From: JBBRQP01 sp038226175
Lineage (GTDB): Bacteria > Cyanobacteriota > Cyanobacteriia > Gloeobacterales > Anthocerotibacteraceae
Direction of reading: 5' to 3'
Assembly (NCBI GenBank): GCA_038226175.1
Contig: JBBRQP010000119.1
Coordinates: forward strand, 1 to 7,384
Length of the DNA: 7,384 nt
The notes below the pieces were generated by a model. The model worked only from the letters and a program-made list of their open reading frames with translations, ran no database searches and was not told the origin of the DNA. Position 1 is the stretch's first letter. Each line of letters starts with the position of its first letter. The position numbers were made by a program, and so were the translations under genes. Shown piece after piece: positions 1-5,892 of this stretch.

Positions 1-1
1 G

Positions 2-235
2 AGCCGCGAGTTTAATCAACAGGTTAGCGAGGCAAAACGCGCTGCAAACAATGGGCTAGTCTTCATCACAGATCGTGGCTGTCCAGCTCATGTTCTCATG
101 AGCTTTGAGCATTATCAGCGCATTACCGGGAGTCATAAGAAGATTGCCGACTTGTTGGCCATACCAGATAACGCTGATATTGATTTTGAGATTCCGCGTT
201 CGCGTGAACTCTCACAACCTGCGGACTTTTCCTGA
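2..235 (+). CDS. Phd/YefM-type antitoxin, 5' end outside window
   Basis: An open frame enters from the left edge and ends at TGA 233-235, giving 77 visible residues. The stretch begins SREFNQQVSEAKRAA, then GLVFITDRG and AHVLMSFEHYQRITG. This matches the Phd/YefM pattern of an N-terminal DNA-binding fold ('SR.FN....A...A..G.V.ITDRG.P..VL.S...Y..L') followed by an acidic, flexible C-terminal tail (about residues 45-77) that would wrap around the toxin. Only a few N-terminal residues seem to be missing. The stop overlaps the toxin ATG by one base (TGATG), so the two are translationally coupled. In such systems the antitoxin neutralises the toxin and, with it, represses the shared promoter, which here lies outside the window. 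Family assignment is by pattern recognition. Confidence 0.88.
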   Translation, partial: SREFNQQVSEAKRAANNGLVFITDRGCPAHVLMSFEHYQRITGSHKKIADLLAIPDNADIDFEIPRSRELSQPADFS

Positions 236-660
236 TGTTTGTTCTTGATACTAATGTGGTTTCTGAGTTGCGAAAAATTCACCTTGGCAAAGCTAATCCA
301 AACGTGGCACGGTGGGCTGACAGTGTGGATTCCGCAGACCTGTATTTATCAGCTATCAGTGTGCAGGAACTAGAAATCGGCGTATTGCTGATTGAGCGGC
401 GCGACCCGTCACAAGGTGCTATTTTTAGGTCTTGGCTTGAGCGTCAGGTTTTACCTGTCTTTGCAGGGCGCATCCTATCAGTTGATACTGCTGTTGCACA
501 GCGTAGCGCGGCGCTTCATGTGCCCGACCCGCGTCCTTTTAGGGATAGCCTGATTGCAGCAACCGCACTTGTTCATGGCATGAAGATAGTCACGCGCAAC
601 GTAGCTGATTTTCAATCATCCGGCGTATCAATTCTTAACCCTTGGGAGCCACTACATTAA
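235..660 (+). CDS. PIN-domain toxin, FitB/VapC type
   Basis: This 141-residue protein spans a whole PIN domain. It opens with MFVLDTNVVSELRK, typical of the FitB-like branch of VapC toxins. The expected acidic metal-binding residues are visible: D5, E45 in the SVQELEIG segment, D104 in PFRDSLIAATA and D125 in RNVADF. PIN toxins are Mg/Mn-dependent ribonucleases that cut tRNA, rRNA or mRNA and stop growth when freed from antitoxin; the target here cannot be told from sequence. The ATG overlaps the antitoxin stop by one base, the normal order for Phd-VapC pairs. Length and all four acids are intact, so the toxin is probably functional. It likely serves replicon maintenance or stress/phage response. 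Confidence 0.92.
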   Translation: MFVLDTNVVSELRKIHLGKANPNVARWADSVDSADLYLSAISVQELEIGVLLIERRDPSQGAIFRSWLERQVLPVFAGRILSVDTAVAQRSAALHVPDPRPFRDSLIAATALVHGMKIVTRNVADFQSSGVSILNPWEPLH

Positions 661-716
661 ATCTGCTCACTCACCATTCAGATTGTCGGGCGGGTCTTCA
701 TACCAGAAGGTCGTCG

Positions 717-746
717 TTGCATAACTTAAATTAACGTTATTACGAT
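717..746 (+). promoter_or_regulatory. Possible sigma70-type promoter for the PadR-like gene
   Basis: TTGCAT (717-722) and TACGAT (741-746), separated by 18 bases, lie about 55 bases before the PadR-like start. A near-palindromic TTAACGTTA core sits between the two boxes and could be an operator for autoregulation, as is common for PadR proteins. Both boxes are imperfect, so this is tentative. Confidence 0.35.
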
Positions 747-801
747 ACATTAAAGAAGAGTCTTTTTTATAGGATGCTATGGGCGAGGATAAGGACGTTT
801 G

Positions 802-1041
802 ATGCTTTCCATGTGGGAACGGCGGCTCCTGACCCTCTTGGATGGGGGTAAGAAGCTCTATGGGATGCAAGTAGCCGATGCTATGGATACTATTTATAAG
901 AAGCGCATCGGCTTCAGCTTGATTTACCCTAATCTGCAAAAGCTAGAGGAACGGGGTTTTATCAAATCTGAGGAAGCGGACGATGTTTCCACTGGAAAGG
1001 GAGCTAAGCGCAAATATTACCGAATGACCGAGATAGGTTAG
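802..1041 (+). CDS. PadR-like winged-helix transcriptional regulator, interrupted by in-frame TAG
   Basis: The protein has 79 residues from ATG 802, with AAGGA (791-795) six bases upstream as ribosome binding site; this is better supported than the TTG three bases earlier. The order of elements is that of PadR: a first helix (WERRLLTLLDGGKKLYGMQVADAM), the recognition segment (IGFSLIYPNLQKLEERGFIKSE) and the wing ending GAKRKYYRMTEIG. PadR regulators are usually repressors of transporter, stress or autoregulated genes; no obvious target gene sits beside it. TAG 1039-1041 falls where the family normally continues ('YYRLTELG..AL'), and the next codons read QALNQDDANSQ and on to TAA 1105-1107. 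That adds 21 residues, so the stop looks like a recent nonsense change. The whole DNA-binding wing is kept, so the short protein may still bind DNA. Confidence 0.82.
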   Translation: MLSMWERRLLTLLDGGKKLYGMQVADAMDTIYKKRIGFSLIYPNLQKLEERGFIKSEEADDVSTGKGAKRKYYRMTEIG

Positions 1042-1103
1042 CAAGCTCTCAATCAGGATGACGCTAACTCCCAAGCAATGCGTGATTGGCAACCTCCTCC
1101 TAC

Positions 1104-1134
1104 CTAAGGGTAAGAATTTGTTTCTTACCCTTAG
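1104..1134 (+). terminator. Perfect 13-bp hairpin after the PadR-like gene
   Basis: CTAAGGGTAAGAA (1104-1116) and its exact reverse complement (1122-1134) flank a 5-base loop. The ancestral padR stop TAA (1105-1107) lies inside the left arm, as is common for compact terminators. No U-run follows on the plus strand and there is none of note on the minus strand, so it may be a weak terminator, an RNA-stabilising hairpin or the end of a small mobile repeat. Confidence 0.55.
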
Positions 1135-1159
1135 TAACGACGACTCTTGAGGGCCTAGC

Positions 1160-1200
1160 ATCGGGTGGCTCTAATGCTGAGGTTAGCGGGGCAGGCGGCT
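1160..1200. repeat. Dispersed repeat, copy 1
   Basis: The core GAGGTTAGCGGGGCAGGCGGCT ends this segment, and a preceding GGGTGGCTC is also shared with copy 2 (about 5990-6035). The two differ by one base in the 22-base core and by a few bases and a one-base gap upstream. Each copy lies roughly 120-140 bases before the start of a plus-strand gene (1334 and 6176). Read on the minus strand, both copies are open and encode similar short peptides (PPAPLTS in one frame, AACPA in another), so they could also be remnants of a shared gene end. Confidence 0.6.
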
Positions 1201-1263
1201 TTATCAACTGCTCAGTTTTTTTGTAAGGCTATCATGCTTGTAAGTAAGGATGATAAACTATTG

Positions 1264-1297
1264 TGCCCTTAAAGGTGTACAGTCGCCTTTTAAGGCA
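1264..1297 (+). promoter_or_regulatory. Hairpin in the leader of the HEPN gene
   Basis: TGCCCTTAAAGG (1264-1275) can pair with CCTTTTAAGGCA (1286-1297) over 10 of 12 positions around a 10-base loop. It ends 36 bases before the ATG at 1334. It could be an operator or a leader RNA structure. The 1108-1333 gap holds otherwise only the hairpin at 1104-1134 and repeat copy 1; I see no convincing ribosome binding site before 1334. Confidence 0.35.
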
Positions 1298-1333
1298 TCA
1301 ACGTAAAACTTTATCCTGCACCTGTACCAAACG

Positions 1334-1717
1334 ATGCTACCAATACACCAGTCTGCGAAACAAAACTTTGAAACCAAAGCAAATGAATTGCTTAAATTAC
1401 TTAAAATAATTCCAGAGTCAACTAACTATAATGCTAATTTCTTTCCAGAAATTTATGTATCAGCAACTATTACACCTGCGGACATCAGAGGTGAAATTAG
1501 TGAAGAAGAAAAAGATTATAGAGGAAAGACTATAGAAAGATTTTTTCGTTGTCAAAACAAACAGATTGGACTAATTGAGCCTGACCATGAAAAACTGGTA
1601 GAGCTAGCTAAATCTATTCAACGCTCACCATCTGTGAAAGAGAAGTTAAGTCAAAAGTTTTTGGAAGATACAATATTTATCTGGTTAAAAAAAAGTATCG
1701 AGTTGAAGATCAATTAG
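1334..1717 (+). CDS. N-terminal part of a frameshift-split HEPN protein
   Basis: This frame gives 127 residues from ATG 1334. I do not recognise a named domain: it is a mostly helical, charged N-terminal region (MLPIHQSAKQNFETK at the start, a KLVELAKSIQRS segment near residues 87-98). It stops at TAG 1715-1717, only seven codons after an A8 run (1687-1694). In the -1 frame the reading continues from the run through YRVEDQLESIDFWSYLESIAA directly into the next gene. The zero-frame codons across the run are TTA AAA AAA AGT, a perfect A-AAA-AAA slippery heptamer. A -1 ribosomal slip, or RNA polymerase adding one A, would yield a single 449-residue protein with the HEPN domain at its C-terminus. 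So this is very probably half of one gene, either regulated by slippage or recently broken. AT-rich composition matches the two genes downstream. Confidence 0.75.
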   Translation: MLPIHQSAKQNFETKANELLKLLKIIPESTNYNANFFPEIYVSATITPADIRGEISEEEKDYRGKTIERFFRCQNKQIGLIEPDHEKLVELAKSIQRSPSVKEKLSQKFLEDTIFIWLKKSIELKIN

Positions 1718-1761
1718 AAAGCATTGATTTCTGGTCTTACTTAGAGTCTATTGCAGCAAAA

Positions 1762-2682
1762 ATGATAAAGCCAATTACCCTGTACATCCCCATAGCAGAA
1801 ACAGTTGTTGAGCAGCCTTTTAAGTTCTGTGGCACCACTATAGAAAATATATCCGAAGCAATGATCAACAAGATGGCAGAAATAGTTGAAACCTTTCCCG
1901 CTGATCAACAAAAAAAAGTGTCAGAGTTCTATGAAGGAATCAGGAAAGATTTCCAAGGATATGCTGCTGTCAAAGTAGTAATGGAATGTGAACCTAATTA
2001 CGCCATAGACTCTAGCCTCGAAATTGCAAAAAGAGTAACGGATTTATTAGGCATATACACAGGTGCAATTTTAACAAGTGATCAAAGATGTTTCTCCAAA
2101 ATAAAGGGAATAGAGAATGTCGAACAGTTAACTACAATATATTTTGTTGAGGGGAGACAGCACATTAATACGAAATTTATGGGTAGATCTCCTAAACTCG
2201 TAAGTATTTCCACTGCTGATTTAGAACTTTACAGAAAATGTGGTTTAGATATTATTTCTGATATAGTAATCAAACCTAAACCTACTGATTTCGAGAAGGC
2301 CATTCTAAGTATGGCCTACTTATATTCTAAAGCCGCATTTACTTCTGATCCGATGTCTAAGGTTGTGTATGTTCTTTCAGCCTTAGAGAGTACATTACTA
2401 AAAAATCATAGCGAACCAATTACACAAAATTTATCAGATAGGTTAGCAATATTTATTGGTCAAGAACTCGAAGAGCGAAAAACAATAGTGAAAAATATTA
2501 AAGCTATTTATGGGATTCGCTCGAAATATTTGCATCATGGTTACACTGATGATGAGCAATCTGATTTGTCCCAATTCTTTACCTTTGCTTGGGTTTTCTT
2601 TGTCATGCTCGTTACAAATTCAAAGAATTTTTCTACTAAGATTGACTTCTTGAATTGGATTGAGGATAAAAAATTCTCCTAA
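1762..2682 (+). CDS. HEPN-domain protein (putative RNase), C-terminal part of split gene
   Basis: From ATG 1762 this is 306 residues, but no Shine-Dalgarno sequence precedes that ATG and the frame is open back through the A8 run at 1687-1694, so it is most likely the continuation of the gene starting at 1334. The C-terminal third has the helices of an ApeA-like HEPN domain: KVVYVLSALESTLLKN (about residues 200-215) and then IYGIRSKYLHHG (249-260), which contains the HEPN R-x4-H motif as R253 and H258. HEPN proteins are often metal-independent ribonucleases in toxin-antitoxin and antiphage abortive systems. The preceding 170 residues (MIKPITLYIPIAE and on) are an unassigned region probably used for sensing or binding. 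It ends 64 bases before the AlbA_2 gene on the same strand, suggesting one operon. Function in defence is inferred. Confidence 0.8.
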   Translation: MIKPITLYIPIAETVVEQPFKFCGTTIENISEAMINKMAEIVETFPADQQKKVSEFYEGIRKDFQGYAAVKVVMECEPNYAIDSSLEIAKRVTDLLGIYTGAILTSDQRCFSKIKGIENVEQLTTIYFVEGRQHINTKFMGRSPKLVSISTADLELYRKCGLDIISDIVIKPKPTDFEKAILSMAYLYSKAAFTSDPMSKVVYVLSALESTLLKNHSEPITQNLSDRLAIFIGQELEERKTIVKNIKAIYGIRSKYLHHGYTDDEQSDLSQFFTFAWVFFVMLVTNSKNFSTKIDFLNWIEDKKFS

Positions 2683-2727
2683 CTTTAGATTCTACGTATT
2701 GCCCTGTGAGGATGAAGTCAGACACGT

Positions 2728-2736
2728 AGGAGGGGG
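2728..2736 (+). promoter_or_regulatory. Ribosome binding site deciding the AlbA_2 gene start
   Basis: AGGAGGGGG precedes ATG 2747 by 10 bases. Its strength argues for that start over the ATG at 2792 and over the upstream in-frame start that would overlap the HEPN gene. Confidence 0.6.
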
Positions 2737-2746
2737 ACATATAATT

Positions 2747-4006
2747 ATGATTACAGTCAAGCGTTCAATCTCTTCTAGGTATGGAATCAAGATGCGAGAG
2801 CCAGGTAAATGGACAGAAGCCGATCTGCTTGAACTTATTGTGACAAAGGAAAAGGAAAGTCTATTCCTTGAATATAAAAGTTGTGATGCTCTTGCCAAAA
2901 CTGACGGTAAGAAGAATGAAGTCAGTAAGGACGTTTCCGCATTTGCTAACTCTGCTGGTGGAACTATTATTTATGGAATGGCGGAGAGTAAGGAGGATAA
3001 GCATGTACCGATCAAGATTGATGAGGGATTTGATAAAACAGATATAACAAAAGAATGGTTAGAGCAAGTCATAAATTCTAGAATCCAACGCTGTATTGAT
3101 GGAATAATTATTACTCAAGTTGAGTTGACAACCCATGCCCCTGGTCGCGTTGCATATATAGTTTATATTCCTCAAAGTTTTCAAGCACCACATCAAGCCC
3201 ATGACAAACACTTTTACAAGCGTTTTAACTTTGAAGTACGTGTTATGGAAGAGTATGAACTGAGGGATGCTGCCAACCGTCAAGATGTGCCTGACTTATC
3301 TATTAAATGGGAGATAAACACAGATAAATTACAATCTTTATCTCAAATATCTCTCATACCTTTAATCTACAATATCTCAGATATTCCTGCAAATCATGTA
3401 GTGGTAAAAATATATATTGATTCAATGTTGAAAATTGGTAAATTACCTCATGATCTTCGTTATTTGTACAAAGATAGTTTTCCTCATCCAGTGTTGGATC
3501 AAAGCCATCCATGTACTGTTCTAAACACAAATCATTCTATTCCAACAAAAATGCCTATCTTTCAAGGGGACTATTTTGAACTTATTGACAGGCCAATAAC
3601 AATACAATGTACAGATATAGAGCAAGATGTACCATATCTAGTAGGGTGGACTTTGGCCTCACCTCGTATGGCTAAAGTTAGCTCCTCTATGTTTTTGGTG
3701 TTTAAGGATAATGATTGTACACTTTTAACAGTTGAAAGAATAATCGAAGCTCTTACATTGTCACTAACTAAAGAAGGGGAAAATATAAACTTTCTTACAC
3801 CAGAACAATATGTAGACTCCCTCATAACAGAACAATATCTCCAAGAACTATGTTCAAAAATACGGCTAGAGAACAAGCCTAATAATCAGGTTCCCGTCTC
3901 TGTCTCAGGCTCTCCCCAAATACAGCAATTTAACGAGCCAATGGCGGTAGAAAACCCGATATCAAAGCTGGTAAAATTCTTGTTGAACTATTTACTCTTT
4001 AAGTAA
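2747..4006 (+). CDS. Schlafen/AlbA_2-domain protein, putative nuclease or nucleic-acid-binding protein
   Basis: I start it at ATG 2747 because a strong purine tract (AGGAGGGGG, 2728-2736) lies 10-13 bases before it; the frame is open further upstream to 2660, which would overlap the HEPN gene end. This gives 419 residues. Residues about 22-175 form the Schlafen AlbA_2 domain: WTEADLLELI, then E37-x4-E42-x-K44 (ESLFLEYK), the signature AFANSAGGTIIYGMAE (65-80), and the closing HFYKRFNFEVRVMEEYELRD. The acids E37, E42 and possibly E80 are spaced much like the three acids of eukaryotic Schlafen tRNA/RNA nucleases. The C-terminal part (about 183-419) is rich in predicted beta strand and unassigned, ending in a short hydrophobic FLLNYLLF stretch. 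Paired with the HEPN gene 64 bases upstream, it is a good candidate for a two-gene antiphage module; that is inference. Confidence 0.85.
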   Translation: MITVKRSISSRYGIKMREPGKWTEADLLELIVTKEKESLFLEYKSCDALAKTDGKKNEVSKDVSAFANSAGGTIIYGMAESKEDKHVPIKIDEGFDKTDITKEWLEQVINSRIQRCIDGIIITQVELTTHAPGRVAYIVYIPQSFQAPHQAHDKHFYKRFNFEVRVMEEYELRDAANRQDVPDLSIKWEINTDKLQSLSQISLIPLIYNISDIPANHVVVKIYIDSMLKIGKLPHDLRYLYKDSFPHPVLDQSHPCTVLNTNHSIPTKMPIFQGDYFELIDRPITIQCTDIEQDVPYLVGWTLASPRMAKVSSSMFLVFKDNDCTLLTVERIIEALTLSLTKEGENINFLTPEQYVDSLITEQYLQELCSKIRLENKPNNQVPVSVSGSPQIQQFNEPMAVENPISKLVKFLLNYLLFK

Positions 4007-4021
4007 CTCAATAAGGGAAAA

Positions 4022-4061
4022 GGGTATGACGAGAGGGCAACACGTTGCGCTTGCCTTACCC
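4022..4061 (+). terminator. Structured inverted repeats after the AlbA_2 gene
   Basis: GGGTA (4022-4026) can pair with TACCC (4057-4061), and inside it GGCAA (4036-4040) with TTGCC (4051-4055). The stem has an asymmetric internal loop and no U-run follows, so it is a weak terminator candidate. It could also belong to the left side of the transposon remnant that begins here. Confidence 0.35.
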
Positions 4062-4141
4062 ATCTAACAGATTTACCATAAAGTCCCAAAGAGGCTAGCT
4101 CGTCAACAAAGTAAACCCTCACGGAACCGTTAGAATTGTTT

Positions 4142-4264
4142 GGGGTACGGCGTATGAAGGTTCCTAAGACCCTCAGTATCTGTACCCATCAATGTCCAAC
4201 GTGTGGACTAAAGTTAGACCGAGACATCAACGCCGCCCAGAATATTCTGGAGCGTGGTTTATAA
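4142..4264 (+). pseudogene. tnpB: C-terminal remnant of TnpB (RNA-guided nuclease of IS200/IS605 elements)
   Basis: Forty residues read GVRRMKVPKTLSICTH, then QCPTCGLKLDRDINAAQNIL and ERGL before TAA 4262-4264. CPTCG is the second half of the TnpB zinc finger, and DRDINAAQNIL carries the last RuvC aspartate in the family's DRD.NAA.NI motif. The first zinc-finger CxxC, the rest of the RuvC core and the N-terminus are gone, so it cannot be an active nuclease. Intact TnpB proteins are about 350-450 residues. Confidence 0.82.
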
Positions 4265-4334
4265 GCCGTGGATCGCACGAGGCCAGTCTGTGGAGACCCC
4301 AGTTTGTGAAGCAGAAAGCTCTAGCTGGTAACAG

Positions 4335-5369
4335 TTAGAAGCCTCCACCATACCGCTTCGCGGTTGGTGCTAGGAGTTGTCGCTCCTTACTAAAAAGCGT
4401 TTTGAATGCCTTAAGTCGGTCTAGATAGTTGACGCTGTATACATCATAGGGGTGAGTCATGAAGAGAGGCTTTTGGATAAAGGTTTGGATATCCCAGCCA
4501 GCTTCGACAAGCTCGGAAGCACCGAAAACAAACTCCAATGTGTCAGTAAAAAATGTAACCATCTTGAAATTATTGTTGTAATCGATCTTTGCTGGGCTGC
4601 CATGAACAAAGTGATTGCGGCAGTCAATAGCCGCCTCAAGAACCATCACGAGATCTGGGAGCCACTCTCCAATGATCTCTATTAAATACTTTGCGCGATG
4701 TCTCGTCTTGTGCTTTAGAGAAGCTTTCCCAATTCGTCCAAGCGCACCAAAAATACTGTCACGTTCGTAACTTTTGGGAAGTGACTTAAATATTTCTTTG
4801 CATTTCTGTTTTGCTTGCTTCAGACTTTCTGTAATCTCAATATCGTTAGGAACAGCTGATGGTGGCAATATGTCAAACATGTTGGCAGCACTAATCAATC
4901 TATCAACAGAGTACTTTTTTTGACACAAGAAGGATGTATTGAACCGCATCCTAGCATCTTGATGTTCTTCATCCTTATCCAGCCATGCCTGCATCACGCG
5001 AACGAACTCATCCTGGCGATCGATGGGGTTGAGGAGAAAAGTACCTGGCCTAAGTAAATATGAGCTGTCCTCTAAAGCATTTACAGCGCGGACTGGACGA
5101 TGGCTCCAGTGAACTCTCAATGCCGCCTCTCTATCTCCTTTCCGGACGAGTAGAACCAACTTTTGGATGTTCTGAGGGCGTCCAATGACTAACCCAAAAA
5201 ACCTAAGTAGCTGAAGGGTTCGGGATATGGCATCATCAAAAGCAATTGGTCTTGGCATTTCTAAAGCTATGGAAATGCTGTTCCCGATCTCTATTCCCCT
5301 AGAGCTGGCAGGACTCAAGACAGGGTTATGACTGATAGAAACCTGGCCAAATTTAGTATCCACCTGCAC
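4335..5369 (-). CDS. ApeA-like HEPN-domain protein (putative antiphage RNase), frameshifted near its start
   Basis: The open frame gives 344 residues from GTG 5369, but no ribosome binding site supports that start. A better one is ATG 5415-5413, with GGAG eight bases before it and ATGA overlap with the upstream gene. That frame reads MSNTFTDLLYG then stops; dropping one G of GGG 5383-5385 makes it continuous with the main frame, giving 359 residues. The HEPN domain is C-terminal: FDDAISRTLQLLRFFGLVIG (44-63) belongs to the preceding region, and AAIDCRNHFVHG (246-257) carries the R-x4-H catalytic motif (R251, H256). ApeA proteins are antiphage HEPN RNases, usually longer because of a fuller N-terminal domain. 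The last dozen or so residues (LLAPTAKRYGGGF) are encoded by the right end of the TnpB-type element, so the native C-terminus has probably been replaced. Confidence 0.8.
   Translation of the reverse strand: MQVDTKFGQVSISHNPVLSPASSRGIEIGNSISIALEMPRPIAFDDAISRTLQLLRFFGLVIGRPQNIQKLVLLVRKGDREAALRVHWSHRPVRAVNALEDSSYLLRPGTFLLNPIDRQDEFVRVMQAWLDKDEEHQDARMRFNTSFLCQKKYSVDRLISAANMFDILPPSAVPNDIEITESLKQAKQKCKEIFKSLPKSYERDSIFGALGRIGKASLKHKTRHRAKYLIEIIGEWLPDLVMVLEAAIDCRNHFVHGSPAKIDYNNNFKMVTFFTDTLEFVFGASELVEAGWDIQTFIQKPLFMTHPYDVYSVNYLDRLKAFKTLFSKERQLLAPTAKRYGGGF
4343..4376 (+). repeat. IS605-type right-end hairpin
   Basis: CACCA (4346-4350) pairs with TGGTG (4365-4369) and ACCGC (4352-4356) with GCGGT (4360-4364) around a TTC loop, with T4351 bulged; CTC/GAG can extend the base. 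A subterminal imperfect hairpin of this kind is what TnpA Y1 enzymes recognise at IS200/IS605 right ends, and it also forms the 3' end of the omega RNA scaffold. The ApeA-like gene on the other strand runs through it. Confidence 0.6.
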
Positions 5370-5411
5370 AATGTCAAGATTACCCGTAAAGTAGATCAGT
5401 AAAGGTATTGC

Positions 5412-5888
5412 TCATGGTGTTTTCTCCATCGAATTTGCCATTTTGGTGAGTGTCTCTACCTTTTCTCCTTTTCCTGTAACCATGTAGCGGTACTTGCCAC
5501 TATCCCAAATGAGTTGAGAGTCTGAACAATTTGCTCCACAGAAAGCATCTACAAAATAGGCTTTTGCACCACTTTTAAGGATTACAATGTCACCGGATAA
5601 AGGTTGCCCCGCAGGTTTAACCTGTCCAGAAACCATGCCTATATAGCAAGCTCCGGCACGACACCCGTCAACATAGGTCAGTTCAACCTCATAGAGCGTT
5701 GCGCTCAAACTAGAAATGTAGCTAAAAGCTGGTTGGTTATCTGAAGGGACAAAAGCAGGGAGGAGTACAGGCACTTTGGTTTCATACTTAAGCTGACCTG
5801 TCACTTTGTTAAAAGCAGAATTAGGATGTGCTTGAGCCATTGCCCCTGCAGTCATCAAAAGGATGCTTAGAATTAATGAGTTTTTGAT
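5412..5888 (-). CDS. Small secreted protein of unknown function, start codon apparently lost
   Basis: I do not recognise the family. The frame is open well beyond its first usable start (TTG 5858, ATG 5855). The residues before that, KNSLILSILL followed by MTAGAMAQA, form a complete Sec signal peptide (Lys, hydrophobic core, AQA cleavage site), so the gene should begin near 5888. There the codon is ATC instead of ATG, with AAGG four bases upstream. Starting at 5855 would cut the signal peptide in half. The mature part (about 137 residues) has four cysteines in two close pairs (CRAGAC and CGANC), suggesting disulfides in an exported domain. It overlaps the ApeA-like gene by ATGA and may be an unrelated accessory gene or one of a pair with it. 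It may be silenced by the lost start. Confidence 0.7.
   Translation of the reverse strand: MKNSLILSILLMTAGAMAQAHPNSAFNKVTGQLKYETKVPVLLPAFVPSDNQPAFSYISSLSATLYEVELTYVDGCRAGACYIGMVSGQVKPAGQPLSGDIVILKSGAKAYFVDAFCGANCSDSQLIWDSGKYRYMVTGKGEKVETLTKMANSMEKTP
5413..5427 (-). promoter_or_regulatory. Ribosome binding site and ATGA coupling start for the ApeA-like gene
   Basis: GGAG (5427-5424) is followed by eight bases and then ATG (5415-5413), which overlaps the TGA (5414-5412) ending the secreted-protein gene. This is the classical arrangement for translational coupling and marks the original start of the ApeA-like gene. Confidence 0.6.
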
Positions 5889-5892
5889 TTGA

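Larger units (their letters stand above)
4062..4380 (+). mobile_element. Decayed IS200/IS605-type (TnpB) element with right end
   Basis: Two pieces of TnpB and a right-end hairpin survive in order. The first piece, about 4068-4133, reads IYHKVPKRLARQQSKPSRNR and then a stop, resembling the basic helical segment of TnpB ('KRLARLQRQLSRK..GSNNR'). The second, 4142-4264 in another frame, is the C-terminal zinc-finger/RuvC tail. About the middle 200 residues expected between them are missing, so the gene has an internal deletion and is dead. The right side (4265-4380) keeps the usual layout after tnpB, ending in a bulged hairpin. In IS605-type elements this 3' part also encodes the 3' portion of the TnpB guide (omega) RNA. 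No TnpA is present. Confidence 0.7.

Noticed and set aside
667..1161. Minus-strand ORFs at 667-939 and 943-1161
   Set aside because: They lie opposite the PadR-like gene, have no family resemblance, and their sequence follows from the coding bias of the real plus-strand gene.
1233..1271. Twelve-codon ORF (MLVSKDDKLLCP) before the HEPN gene as a leader peptide
   Set aside because: There is no good ribosome binding site and no attenuator-like codon run; it is within chance expectation.
1100..1330. CRISPR array or tRNA in the gene-poor stretch
   Set aside because: There is no regular repeat-spacer pattern and no cloverleaf; only a hairpin and a dispersed repeat are present.
4452..4685. Plus-strand ORF inside the ApeA-like gene
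   Set aside because: It is antisense to the HEPN motif region, has no ribosome binding site and shows no recognisable protein pattern.
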